In this document: positions 13,625-27,015 of the stretch, piece after piece
Layout of the letters: every line of letters starts with the position of its first letter
How positions within the stretch are numbered: position 1 is the stretch's first letter
DNA from: Straminergon stramineum
Taxonomy: Eukaryota > Streptophyta > Bryopsida > Hypnales > Calliergonaceae
Direction: 5' to 3'
DNA: 64,000 bases
NCBI GenBank assembly: GCA_963920665.1
Contig: OY987267.1
Span: forward strand, 11,408,001-11,472,000
Program-made: the position numbers and the translations under genes
Notes under the pieces: model-generated
The model's database searches: none
Seen by the model: the letters and a program-made list of their open reading frames with translations, nothing else
Told to the model about the DNA's origin: nothing

Positions 13625-16600
13625 TAAAATTTGGTAATTTTGCAATTTTGGCGGAGCTTGCAATGCATGGTGGTCACTTAAGTGAGAGTAGTGTTGGTTT
13701 GAAAAACTAGAATGGCACACTTGTCTTCTTGTTGGGCTCTTTTGATCTTCTTTTTTGAGGTGGGCAACAATCGCATTGGTTGGTTGACTTTTTAGTCCAT
13801 GCCCAAATTGAACCTAAAAATATAATTGAGCTGTGAACTATACTATACCACTCAACTTTTAAAATTTCACAAGGTAGAATCCACTTGGAATTCGATAAAA
13901 CTACCATCATTGGATTTGTAATGCAAATCTATTTTTTTTCTTAAATAATTTAATCCAAAAAATCAAAATTTAAGAATGGGTAGTTCAAAAAAGAGGAATA
14001 GCATCTAGAAAATGGTCACTTGGGTCATAAGGGGTTAAAACATTGTCACAATATTACAAATTTCTATCTAATCATCCTCATTTGGAGAGAGTAGATTGTG
14101 GCATATAAAGATCTAGGTGTACTATTGATAGTGATCTTGATTATTTATAACCCTTATTTAAGGATCCTGAATCATATTCTTGACTTATTTGGATGCAATT
14201 TTAGCATTTTGCTCTTCAATTCTTGTTTTGAAAGTCCAAAATTAGTCTTTTCAAAACTAGTTTCTATGATTCTTGAAATTTTAAAGAGATCCTCAAAAAT
14301 TTGTGTTTTATTATTGTTTGAAGCTTGGTATTTCTCCAACCCCATTCCTAAATTAAAATTAGTATGGAAATTTGGTCTATAATATTTTGTTCTACATTTG
14401 CTAAAGGTGAAATATTTAACTACGGTGAAATTTTCATATATTTTGGTATGAATTTTCTTGATTTCTTCAAAATGTGTAATTATATATCTATTTGACAAAA
14501 GTGTACAAATTTTACAACTCAAAGAATTCTAGTAGAAATATAATTTTGACTTGTCTTTATAAATAATAGTATAAAATGTCATTCATATAGTAGCAATCTG
14601 AAAGGTAAATAATCATTAGAAGATAAGTTTAATTCTTCATCTCTCATAGGATTTGTCCTTACAGGTTAAAGTTTTGTATTTTAATGCAATGAATATTCCC
14701 TTGTTTGGTGGTACCTATCTAATATCAATGAGTTTTTGGATTTTGTACTTTGTGGCGTGATTTGGGATCACTAGGATAATATCAATCCAAGTGAAGGATT
14801 TATTTTAAAGTTTGACTTGTTTGCACACACACATAAAATTTATGGATGAATATTTTGTTTAACTAATCCAAGAACACAATTTGTTTGAACATGTGAGTAT
14901 AAATTCATTTTCAATGAATTGAATTTTTTTGACTTTAAAATATGCAGTTTCCACAATTAAAGAAGGAATAGTCATGAATTTCTACTTGGCATTTTTTTCA
15001 TTACCATATTTTTTTGGTACTTGAAACCATGGCACATCAATTTCCACTAAAGGGCAACATCTCAAAAAGTCCCTTTTGTCATTGTCATATCACATTGATA
15101 TGTCCTTTATATGATTTGAAATATCAATAACTTTTTAAAAGTTACGACTCCAAAAAATAACTTCTTAAACTTTATAATCTTTTTAATTAGGAAGTTACAA
15201 GAGAAATTGTTGCAATTACTTGCTTCATTTCAAGTGCTTATATACAAATTGTTTAAAGGATTTTACAAAAATCATAGATTGCAAATACTACATCTACATG
15301 GATATCTCAACTTTGCCTTCAAACATGTGACTATATTAGTTACTAGAATTATTGTGAGCAACACTTATTGTTTTATATCTCATTTTTCTACTCAAGAAAA
15401 ACCTACTATTGCAATATTTTAGTGAATCAAAGGCAAGGATAATACTCTCTTTTTCTCCCATTATCCCCTTAAAAATAAGAATAAATTGATTTCTCATAGA
15501 CATATGAAATATAGAACAAAAAGTGTATTTCATACTAATTAAATTAACTAGTCAAGCAAAAATCAAATAGATACAAAAAACTACTCTATAAGAAAAAGTA
15601 AGAATTATGGATACCTTAATTTTATTGGGGGTGTTAAAAGGGTAGTCTCTTTAATTTTGTTAGATTCACAATGGGTCTCATTAAAGTTTTTTTAGTGTTA
15701 TAGGGCATTGAAACCACAAATTACACCAATGTCAAATTTATGCCCTCTTTGAAATCAATGCTTGGAACAATGATTTTAAGGCATTGGATGAGAATTGGAA
15801 ATGGCAACTGTCTAGATTTTTGGTGTCAAGCCTAGAGTTGTCAGGACATGAATTAAACATTTGTCATATGTCAATATGTTAGACCTAGATGTTTCTATGC
15901 TAAGAAACAAAGATTTTTGTGTTTTGTCGAGGAATAAATTATTGTCTTCTTATTTGCCTTCAATTATAAACTATCAAATATTGTCTATAAGTAGTAATGT
16001 GCCACTTCCTTTACTTTTGTCTAATTTTTTTCCTTGCATTTTTATCTCTCACTATTTTCTTATCCTCCAAAAGTCATTTTTCATCACCCACCTACTCAAA
16101 GCCATTCATCCATCTTCCAAAAGTAATACACTATTTGCCAAAAAGCACTTGTTTGTCTACCAAATGGCTTTTTCCATCCATCTATCTACCAAAAGTCATA
16201 TGTTGTTTGCTTGTCTACCAATAGCCTTTATCTTGTCCGCCAATTTAAAAAAAATACTAATTTTTGGTATGCAAATAGTTGTCCATTTGTTATGGATAAA
16301 TCCCCATTTGCTTTTAAGTAGCAAATGTTGCAGACATACACATGTAGATGACATTTGCTATGTAGACAAATGTCTTTTGGTTGTGCATTTTTGCCAAAAG
16401 ATTTTCTAGTTGACAACTTTGGTCCAACCTACCAATTTTGAAATGAAAAACTTGACAAATTTACTATCACTTTAAAAGAGTTGTCCCCCTCCCTCCTCCT
16501 CTATCTTCTCAAACTAAATTATGTAAAACTTCACCCCCCTCCAAAGCCATCAATATGAAAATTTAAAATTAAACCTTTGCCATTGATGATTGTTGTAAGT

Positions 16601-17900
16601 AGAGAGATTTGGACCATTGATTTTCTTACCACAATTTTTTCTCTTTCTTTTCAATGGGTCAATATCTCACTTGTGTGCAATACTCCTTAGTCCTCTAAAA
16701 TAAGCTTGTCTTCTAGAACATGCCTTCATCCTATGCAACATGCATAGAGCCTATGCACCGTGTTTAGAGTTTTTCACTCTTTGTACAACTTTGTTGGATG
16801 TTTGTCTTTTGGTAAGGTTTCATGATGATTTATCTTCTCTAGATGTATGGGATTCTTGAGCTTTGTAGATTTTCTTTTATTTAAATGAAGGTATTTTGTA
16901 TTTAGATTGGTGTTTGGGTTGTTTAGGATTTAAGGGCTTTACAACATGCCTTTGTCTAGAAGCTCTTATATGGAGCTTCTCACTCCTTGTGCAACTTTGC
17001 TTAGTGACCATCTCATAAGGTTTGGTGATGTTACATTGGTTTTCTTGATGTTCTCTCTTGTGTAGGTATATGGAATCAAATGATGGCATAACTTGATTTG
17101 GTGTTGTTGTATCTAGGGTATATGTACTATGAAGTTCTTTTGCAATAGATTTTAGTGTCTAAGGTGTCTAGGTTTAGGTTTACAATCTATAGTTTAAAAC
17201 ACTTTTTATTAAAAAAAAATTTCATTTGAATAGGTTTAGAAGACGAATTTTACCTCTAGATGAATTACTAGGAAGATTTCAGCATCTTGTTTCATTACTT
17301 AAACATTATAATCTTGCAATCTATGTAACCAATGACTCCAAATTTTTTTCACAACATCTACAACACATACACTACAAGGTGGTATAGTTGAGATTTCTAT
17401 ACCTAAATGACATTTTGAACTCAACACTTCAAAAGCAATGATGATTTTAAATCTAAAAGGGCCTTGGGCTTTGAGGGGTTAAACCTATAAATTCATGTCT
17501 AAAATGTACTACCTCTATTCAAGAGAGCCTAGGATTGCTTTCAAAAGTACATATTTTTGATACTTGAAAAATTCATAAAATATTCATATAATGTCCAAAA
17601 ACTGCATTTTAAGAGAATCTAAAACCATATGTTGACTTCCAACAAGATCCAACAAAAGAATGAGTCAAATTAACGATAGGAACAATCCTTAATTGCTAAT
17701 TTGGAAGCATTTAGGTTTACTTTCCTTACTAGCTACTCAATAAAATTTCAAAGAGAGCCAAGGTTGGTACACGTTTCTTTCATACAATAAGTAAAAGAGG
17801 AAACCGATCATTCTGAGATACAATGCAAAGTACCTACAACCCTACTTGAAAAATGACATATGAAATGAGAATGAGAATTTCAAGATGGGTTGTTAAGTGA
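13625..17900. other. AT-rich gene-free DNA
   Basis: No convincing gene. Around 16070-16240 there is a loose repetition of CTACCAAA(A/T)G and TTGTCTACCAA phrases. Elsewhere many short frames are open but unlike any protein I know. Confidence 0.45.
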
Positions 17901-18788
17901 GCAACACGGAAACATCATGTAAAATAAAAACCGCTGTTATGTAGAATGACACCAGGGCATAAAACCTCAAAAGAAAGGTGAGAATTCATTTACTTCAACC
18001 CTGGTGGAAAAAATCAGGAGGAGCCAACTTATACTGGACCCCCTTCGAGAAAACCAGAGCTGCCATTCATTGGAAGTGAGGTCTTGAGTACCGTAAACGT
18101 CAATGCAACCGTTAGAGAAGAAACACGGCGAGAAACACTCCTACAACAAGAAAATTTAGCACTACTACGAACTCAAACAAGACATTTACGACTACTAGGA
18201 GCGGTCAGTCCAACTGTCAACCAGAAGTTGCACAATATAGCCACCACTGCCGAAATCCACATTCGAAAGATATATATCAGTAATTAGACTCAAAACTGTT
18301 CATCATAATGAATGCCAAAATGAGTTAAGAAAAGAACTAGGCGATTCAAGACATCCGTCTCTTCACTCTGTTCCTGCAAACAAAGCCTCCAATATCATAA
18401 CAAACACATAAAAATATTTACACTCATCACCTCAATCTGTAAGATACGATTCTACGAAAACATGAAAGCCGTAAAGATGACAATTGTTCAGGGTTGGTTC
18501 TATGTAAGACTATGCTCTCCAGACTCATTCCATACCGAATTCAGAGGTGGATGTTCCTAGCAAAGCAGATCAAGCCGAAATCCTATCCTGATCCTGATTC
18601 CATAAAGGACATGACTCAGGTGGATGCGATCTACTGAGCAGCCATAGAGCTGTGATGATTGATTCGCTACCTTTTTGCACATATTGCCCATGAAGCAGGT
18701 TTACTGAACAGCATGGCATTCCCAAGACCAAAGTGAGAACCTCTTTGTCGTCCGCAATCTTTACATCAACTGAATTAACTGTGTCATT
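17901..18788. other. 3' flank / UTR side of the RSRC2-like gene
   Basis: GC content rises here relative to the desert to the left. The stretch lies directly downstream of the RSRC2-like stop codon. It probably holds the 3' UTR and polyadenylation region; I see no separate gene. Confidence 0.4.
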
Positions 18789-21700
18789 CTATAAACCTAA
18801 TCCAACAGTTCGGCCATCTCGTCGTCGCAGTCCCTGAGTGAACTGCTTCTCTAGATCCTCCTGAAGTGCTCTCTGCTTCTCCTCTGTAAAGATAGCTGTG
18901 CCGGGAGCTGGTGGCGGTGGCTCCTTCTCTTTGATATCACCTTTAACACCCTGCAATAATCAATGATAATAAGGATGATGCTCAACAATGACGAGAAATA
19001 CTTTTTCGACAAACGTGTGAAGGAAACTTCAATCAGACAAACACACAATCATTCAGGTGGTTACCATGAGCTTGTGAAACTTCTCCATCCGATCCCTATC
19101 TGAAAAATGGACGGTATCCCAGCGGTTCGTTCCCGCCGCTGCTACAACTGGCTCCTGTATATCAATTTGCTAAGTTCTCAGCCAGGCTTCCAGAAGGAAG
19201 GAAAAACAGTGCACCTTGCGTTAGCAAAATGACAATTGGTATTCAAAAAATCTGATGGACCGAAAATAACGAACATAGAGGACTGTAAATTAAAGAAGGA
19301 TACTACTTGCAAACAAGAAAAATTCTGAACCGGAGGAAAGGACCCAATTTCCAATGTTCTGCTCTAAAAGTGTGCAAAAATACAACTTTCATTCTCACCA
19401 TAATCAAATCTAATTTAGGTTGACATGCAAGTAGGCCTACCTGCTCCACCTGAGCCTTTTTGCCTCCCCAAAGCAGCTTCTTCTTGTGGTCCGCTGACAT
19501 AAATCCGGCCAAACTCAAATTCTTGTTGACTGCAAATCACAGTATAACAAGACATGACCGTGAATAAGTACCAAGGGTCCTTACAATTTATTCTTGCATC
19601 AATTTTACTTTGTCGGGCAAGCAAAACAAAAGATGATGATACAATCGAATTTTCAACAATGCTAATAACAATCAACTGTATTAGTGACAAGCATTAAATA
19701 TATTCTTAATATTTACTACTATTATGCTCTATAGCAAGAATACACCAATCCTAGAGAAGAAAAGATCCTGCATGCTTTTCTTGTTACAACGGAGCTCACA
19801 TTGGATAGTAAACTAAACAGCTACTAACCTACCATCTGCAGAAAACACTAGCTACACACTTGAGTCTTAATGTACTTCTACCCTAATTAAAAACAGAGAG
19901 GTTTTCGTACATCAAATATAAGAAACCCATAATTATTGGAATCGGTGCCACAACCAAACTTACCAAGTTCGGCTGCTCGAATGGCAGCTACTTTTGCAGC
20001 TTCAAAATCATTGGCAACTTCTGAGGACATAGCATCCTCTGAAGAAGGAGCAGGCCCCCACTTAGAACTTTTCCCAAGCTTCGTAACAGTAACAGCTGCT
20101 GACTTGTTACCTTGCAGCTCACCATCATGAACTTCTGACTGCTGAGAGTCAGCACCGAGGTTACTACGTAATGCACCATCTACAACCACCTTACTCGATT
20201 GCTGGGTTTGCAACTCCCCCGCAAGATTCCCATTACTAGCAGCCTGAAATCGAATGCCTGAATTTGCAACCATAAACCAATTCATAATAAGATACCAAGT
20301 CAAGTCCAATTCAAAATTATTCAAACATCTCAACTTCGAAAAACAGTAAGACGGTAGAGAATGTGTCGTGCCCTCCCATTCGAGTGCTAATGGCATCCGA
20401 GATAAATTGCCAATTTCTTTATAAACCAAGTTCATCAACACAACCACGATCAAGTTCGTCATTACAGCTGGTTTGATACCATACTCCAGTCCCAGTAGAT
20501 GAACAAACCTGGTCCTGTACCACTTGAAGCAACTCCTGCAGCCCTGTCAAATCCACTTGTTTTCCTTGAACGCGATCGTGAACGAGACCTCGATCTGGAA
20601 ACATCCCGTGACCGTCCTCGAGAGGAGGATCGAGACCGATGACGTTGCCTCCTATCTCGATCTCCGCCATACTCTCGACCACGTCTGTATGCAAGAACGG
20701 ATTTAAAGACAGCATATCGATCACAACCTGAGACGTTGGATTGGAAAAGACATTCAGAACAACAGACACGATGACAAATAGAGAAGAGAAGAGAATCAAA
20801 GAGTCCGAAATAACTCCCAAGTCTGCTACTACTTGTTTTCCATGCAAGGATTAGTAGCATCAGAAACTAGAATATCAATTAGCAAACGATTTCCTAGAAG
20901 CTCACCTCTCACGATCATGGCTGCGATGACGCTCCCGGTCCATGTCCCATTCTCTATCCCTGACTCGGTCCTTTTCGCGGTCCATCTCCCTCTCTCTATC
21001 CTTGCCTCCTCGATCTTTTTCGCGATTCACGTCCACGTCTCTATGGCGACGATCTTTACCTCTGTCTCGATCTCTCTCCCGATTCCTTTCTCTGTCTCTG
21101 TCAGAATCTCGTGTGGCACGCTGCAACATAGACACAGGCTCAACGAAATGTAAAAGAAAGCATATCACTCATGCTCCTCCAGCAAGCGAGGATTGACACG
21201 CAGGACCCTATAGCAGCACAGGCTAATCTATTCTGCCAGAAGGAGGTAGTAGTACAGTTCCCGGCTCCAGAATACAAACTTCGTTTCATAGATAAACGAC
21301 CGTACAAGAGAGGGCCCTGTTCCGTAGCTCTAAGTCCACCTACAGATATTATTTGGAGCAGATACACCATCAGTCTCATTTACTACATATAAGTCTTAAA
21401 ACCCATTCACAAGAAATTGGTCGACTTCCAAAAACCATCATTCATAAAGAGTCCTCAACTCGGGAACCATACAAATATTCGATAGATTACAGAATACGAA
21501 AGCCCACCGTCAACGTATTCTAAACATTATAGAAGTGCATTAGTGCTCCTTGACCTAAATTCCTCGATAGCTACGAACACAAAGGGAAACATAGACAGCA
21601 ATAAAAACGCCCACTCAGTGTACAGAGCTGATTACAAAACAGCATATACAGAACGATGTTGGCCTCGTTCCCAAGCCGGTAGACGCTACCACTGGAGACA

Positions 21701-22157
21701 TGCTTTTCAAAGATGCACCAGTAAGAACCGTGAATCATTAATCAAGGTAACACGCCCAAACACCAAACCTAGCACTCGCTCACGAAGTATAAACCCGACA
21801 CCAATTCTCCCCACTAAGATCCTCAAAATAAATAATTTGATACAAAATTCAAAAACGAAACGCCAAATTCATGAAAATTACCCCAAACGACCTGCTCCGT
21901 CACAATCGAATAACGAACCAGCCTAGGAACCTCAAATCCGCAACCCGATACAAAATGCAGTCACTAAGACACTTACCCTATTGCACGCTCATTGTACCGC
22001 ATCACAATTACCTCAAAGAAAGCCAAACCCAAACGAAATTGAAACCGGAATAATGAACCCAACAAGGGCAAAAACGAAATACCTCGCGCCTCCTCTCGCC
22101 GTTCAAGCGCTCCACGGAGCAACCATCTTCGTACGGCACCCGTTCATCGTCCGCCAT
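18789..22157 (-). CDS. Arginine/serine-rich coiled-coil (RSRC2-like) splicing protein
   Basis: This is a nuclear protein of the RSRC2 family, linked to pre-mRNA splicing. Seven exons join in frame: 22157-22083, 21120-20906, 20684-20509, 20257-19964, 19529-19441, 19154-19065 and 18950-18789. All have GT-AG borders and matching phases (0, 2, 1, 1, 0, 0), giving 366 residues. Residues 26-100 are Arg/Asp/Glu dipeptide-rich and an RS repeat follows near 130. The conserved C-terminal core has AAKVAAIRAAELV (about 242-254), KKKLLWGGKKA (about 266-276), a W-x-HFSDRDRMEKFHKLM block as in animal RSRC2, and the plant-style end DGRTVGLGL. The start is MADDERVPYEDG in good context. The exact acceptor of exon 4 (20257 rather than 20243) was chosen because only it keeps the frame. 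The gene looks intact and functional. Confidence 0.88.
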
Positions 22158-24706
22158 CGGGACCCAACTAAAACTTAAAACCCCGTTCGACGTCTCGTCT
22201 TAGGCGTTCCTCCCCGGGAAATTGAAACTGGAAGAGAATCGCGAGGTGGATTGGAAACAAACTAAGAGAGTGAGAGAGTGGCCACACCGCGAATACGAAA
22301 CCCTAACACGGGGATACTTATGGAACTCACAACTCGAAATCTCTTTCGCTTTGAATGATTTTTTCGCGTTCAGTTCTGTGGAGAAGCAAGGAGAGGTGTG
22401 TGAGGCGGTTAAGATGTAGACTTGGGACGACACTAGGAGGAGGACGAGTGGGGGGGCTGCGAGATTTGAGCATGAGGCTGGAAGCGTTGCCTTTGCGAAG
22501 GAGCTCCGTCGGTGTTTTTTGTTGTGGGGGCGTGTGCGTCAGAGTTTCATTTGGCAGGGGCGACTCCAGGGTGTGGTAGTGTGAATGAGGTTCTCGACAT
22601 TCCACGGGCTCTTTTTAGCCATCTTTTGGCAAATGGAGCATAACTATCAAATTTTTAACCCCCTCATGATTAAGTATTATTGTACAATCTTTTAAGTTTT
22701 AATCCGCATGTGATATTTTTATGTTTTCTTTTCCTAATACTTGATTCAAAGCATGTCTAATCTAAGATTGTATGGTTATAATTATAAAAAAATTGATAAG
22801 AGCTATTTTATTTTTAAATTTAATTTCAAACAAATCAAAGAAGCTCAAAATAGTTCTTAGGGATTTTAGGGATTAATATATGGAGGAGGAAGGCAAGTAG
22901 TCTAAAATATTTTTTCTCTTCTTCAAATTGATTAATGTGGAATTTACAAGAAATGATTGAATTATTTTGTGAAAATTGAAATCTAGAAAAATGGTTTTGA
23001 AAATCAACAAAAATTCTTAAATGAAATGAAGCCTATTTATTGAGAATTTCATGTTATATAGTGGTAGGAAGCTTAGAATGTGAAATTTGTAAAATGCTAA
23101 CTCTATTTTTCTCAAAAACACTATTTTAGATGTCATTTTCCATTGGATAGTCCATGTTAACTTGTCTTGCAACACAAGTCATTTGTCTTCATGCATGCTT
23201 AGTTCTGTGCTACTAGATAAGCATACAAGTATGGAAACAATATGGAGACACTATGTATATAAATATCATTCATTGTATACAACCACAACATAGTTTTTCT
23301 ATTATACTTGACTTTTTGGGTAATTTTGTAGAAGAGATTCAATATGACACCAATATTCAATGAAGTGGAGATGTTGCTTGAATCCATACAAGAAATGAAA
23401 CAAGACTAAGTTGGTATATTTTCAAGAAATCCATATTCAAAACAAAGATGATTCAAAACCAAAAAAGTAGCAAAAGTTTCATTTGTAGTAAAAAAATAAT
23501 GTAGTGCAAAAAGAAATACAAGGAACAAGCAAAGCTATAAGACTCTAAAACTTTCCTTTCACTCTTATATGGCTATACATTATCATCAATAGTATAGGAT
23601 TACATTTAACAAAGACATATGGCAAATGTTTGAGAATTCCTCTTAAGTATATATCTTTAGCAAATACATATTACACCACATACTATAATATGGTTGAATA
23701 TGCTATTGCTTTTCTTGAATTTTTTATTTATCCAATTCTAGTTTTTTCTTCATTTATGGTTTGTTTGTTGAATTTTTAACAAGTCAAAATGATTTTATAT
23801 TTTTCAATAAATAGAAAACTCCTTCAAAAATTGATTATAGAGTGAAATATTTGTCATTTTCAGAAGAATTTTTTGTCCTTTGAGTTCAAAATTTTTAATT
23901 CAAAACATAGTGGTTCTTGAAGATTTGTATTTTACTTTTTTATTCGAGTCATTTTTGAGGGGTCATTTTTTGAACTAAAAAAGTTATTTTTTGAGGCCAT
24001 ACCTACTACATTCTTTGAATCATAGAATATTTGCAAATCAAAGTCTTCATAATCTATATTGTACAAATGTTAAAGAACTAACATGAAAATCTTAAAAATA
24101 AAACAATGATTGAAAAAACTAATTTTTGTTTTCTTGGGATATGTTTATGTTAATCCTTTCTTCAAAGTTTGAATGTTTGGTTCCTCAAGGGTCAAACTCA
24201 AATTGATCTTTAAAATCACACACAAGCATCAATTACGCTTCTTCTTTGTCAAGATTATTATTTATCTCATAGGATTTTCGACCTTATTACAAACAAACTT
24301 AGAAAAAATGATTCATTAAGGCTTTTCAACAAGATAATGTAGATTCACAAATTTGCTAAAAAGAAATTGATTGTCCCTAATTCTTTATTGATAGAAAATC
24401 AAAACCTCTACTATGATATAATTAAATGTATTGGTATAAAGTCCATTATGTGATAAAAATTATTCAACTTGAGATGAATAAAAGCAAAAAATATTTTTCA
24501 TAGCCATTCCAAAATGAAAATTGGTTTTAGTTACAATTAACAAAATACATGTCAAGACCAATAAAGGATAACTAAGCAAAGTTTGTTTTTAGGCTAGTGT
24601 CAGCTTGTTGGTGTCATTGTAGAAGCTCAAATTTGGAGGGACAACAACAGAGAGGTCAAAATTTGATAGGTTGAGCGAAATTTCACTCAAAACAAAAACT
24701 CACTAA
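22158..24706. other. 5' flank of the RSRC2-like gene, then AT-rich spacer
   Basis: 22158-22610 is GC-richer and is probably leader and promoter. It includes CCCTAACACG near 22300, a loose telo-box. After 22620 the sequence becomes AT-rich with no gene or sharp-ended repeat. Confidence 0.45.
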
Positions 24707-24832
24707 AGTTATGTTTGCACTTGATATTAGGGGTGATGTTTGGAATGTGAATCTGGCCCATAAGTAGGTCTAAATTCATTCTTAAGACCATCAATAATAA
24801 CACTATTTAACACCAAGTGCAAACATACCTTT
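24707..24832. mobile_element. Short inverted-repeat MITE
   Basis: The left arm TTATGTTTGCACTTGATATTA (about 24709-24729) and the right arm TAACACCAAGTGCAAACATA (about 24808-24827) are inverse copies enclosing about 80 bases. ACTAA lies outside both arms and may be the target duplication. It is non-coding and the superfamily is not assigned. Confidence 0.5.
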
Positions 24833-27015
24833 ACTAAGGCAAGATTACCAAATAAGTAGTTGGAAAATAAGAAGTGAATGTTGGAACCAATGTTTTTTTT
24901 GGGTCTTCAAATTGATGGTTACATGTCCTCTCTTTCAAGGTGCTCTTGAATTTCTTGGCTCCTTTAGCCCCTAAAGTACCATGACTATGTTTTCATTGAA
25001 AATGCTCCAAAACTGCCATTTTTAGTACAAGTACCAAATTTTTGAAAATAAGCATTTTTTGACACAAGTAACTGTAGGATCTTGTAGTATGCTGACTTGA
25101 GAACATGTGCTAAAATTTTTAGAAATTTCCACCATGTGGATTGCATGATATAAGCATTCAAATTCATTGAAATCAATTTTTTGGACTTGCTATAAACAAG
25201 GCAATTGTACTTCACAAGCTCACTTTTTTATGAAAAAATGTCCAAAACGGTGGTGCTTCTTTGCATTTTTTCTCCTCCAGAAGTTGCTTGAAAAATTTCT
25301 AATCATTTGGAATTGTACAACATATAGGAAAAAAATAGTAAGTAGACTATTCTACCCGGATTGCCCATTTACAAAAAAAAAAAAAAATTAGACCACAACT
25401 TTTGACTCATAATTCCAAATGTCATAAAATTTAATGTATATAAAGGATATTCCTCGTCCCCACCTTCTCTTTAAATTTGGGCCAAAAATATGGAAATCTC
25501 TAGTCACATGTACCTACCCCAAATTGTTATGTAGCCAAAAAACCCCATGCAAGTCCTTTAGGGGTTAGTTTGGGGGCTTGAATTGATGGAGGCCAATTTT
25601 GAGTATGCAATTTTTGTATGTATTGGCTCTGTACAACAAATGAAATGAGGTTTTCAAAACATTGTAGCAACGGTGTGCAAAGCCTTGGTTGTAGCCTTGC
25701 AATTTAAATCCCATTTACCCTCATTTTTTCTTTAGGCTTGAAGTTGTCTATTATTTTTTGAGGCAATTGGGCATTAAATTGCCTAACAAAGAAAAATTAG
25801 TGGGAATAGAATTGACATTGCTTGCAATAGGGGAGGCAACCCATTTTTGACCATTCAAGCATATACACATATTCACAAGGGAGATTTCAACAGTGGGAAA
25901 TTTTTCCATGTGTAGAAATAGAGTTTAGAAGGTTTCCATAATTTTTGCTGAAGATTCTGCTCTATCCATATTGGTCATATATACCTTCTTACTTCCAACC
26001 AAGGGGTGATTGCAATATTAAGAGTGTTGTAGCCAATCATAATGCGCCACAACTGTGCCAAAAAATGTGCCAACATTAATCATTGTAATCACCTCCTAAT
26101 CAAAATTACTCCACTTTACATTGCCAAAATGGGGCGGTGGTCAAGAATGGGTTGCCTCCCCTCGTAGTATTCACTACAAAAACAATATAATATATCCTTT
26201 GCTGTGATAGCATTATTCTTTACAATAAGTAATTGCTAGTGTTATTGTATTTGATACCTTATTCAAGAAGTCTACACCCTTTGATACAAATACGGTATGT
26301 TGTTTTCAACAAGTATTAAAGTTTTGAATTTCAAGGCAAGTGTACAAAATGTTAAATGCAGTAATAGAAGTACCGGTATTACAAAATGGCAAAAATACGT
26401 TCACCTGAATTATGGCAGAAATAAAGTTTACTATTAAAGCCTTGAACCCCTGCTTTACATCAACCCCTCCACATGTGTGATGCAATTGGCTCAGTAAAGA
26501 AATAATGAATACAAACCATCGTAAAGATACACCAAATATTGTGAATATACAAATTACAGTTTTCGGTGTAAGGATATAAAGAAACTCTGAAATTGAGAAC
26601 ATGATTTGATACAGCCCCTTGGCCTTCGAACTTGTGAAGTATGAGTGGCTTAAATTACAGGAGTCTAGTAAATCCGGCCAAACATTTCACATGATTGACG
26701 AAACTAAGAGATTATCACCACAGAACTCATCTACCAAGCGACTGTCCATATCATTGTCCTCTAAAACACAATCAGCAGTGAACAATGGTTCTAGCCAGGC
26801 GCCAACTTACGTGCCAGATACCTTTGGAAGCTTAAGAATGCTGTGTCCAATTTTCAGTTCACTATTTACAGAATTGGAAACTTCAGCGCCCTACCGATAT
26901 TCTGCACAGGAACGTACATTTAAATACGCTCCACAAGCAATACAGTAAATTAGATTTACATAAATTCACCTACACCCATTCCACTCTGTATGCTTCAGTA
27001 CGACATTCTACGAAC
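24833..27015. repeat. Dispersed repeat family A (inverted copy) and 3' side of the transporter gene
   Basis: 24960-25560 resembles 8330-9110 on the opposite strand, sharing GACTATGTTTTCA, AAAACTGCCATTT and GACGAGGAATATC-type phrases. 25560-26300 is AT-rich without a gene; a CACTACAAAAA motif at 26172 has no partner end. 26600-27015 has higher GC and is probably the 3' UTR and downstream flank of the transporter gene. Confidence 0.4.

Noticed and set aside
20833..21196. Plus-strand open frames rich in Ser/Leu/Phe opposite the RD/RS-rich exons.
   Set aside because: They are the complement of Arg/Asp repeat codons in the RSRC2-like gene and carry no independent signal.
26172..26300. CACTACAAAAACA motif suggesting another CACTA element.
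   Set aside because: No matching inverted end, no subterminal repeat cluster and no target duplication were found nearby.
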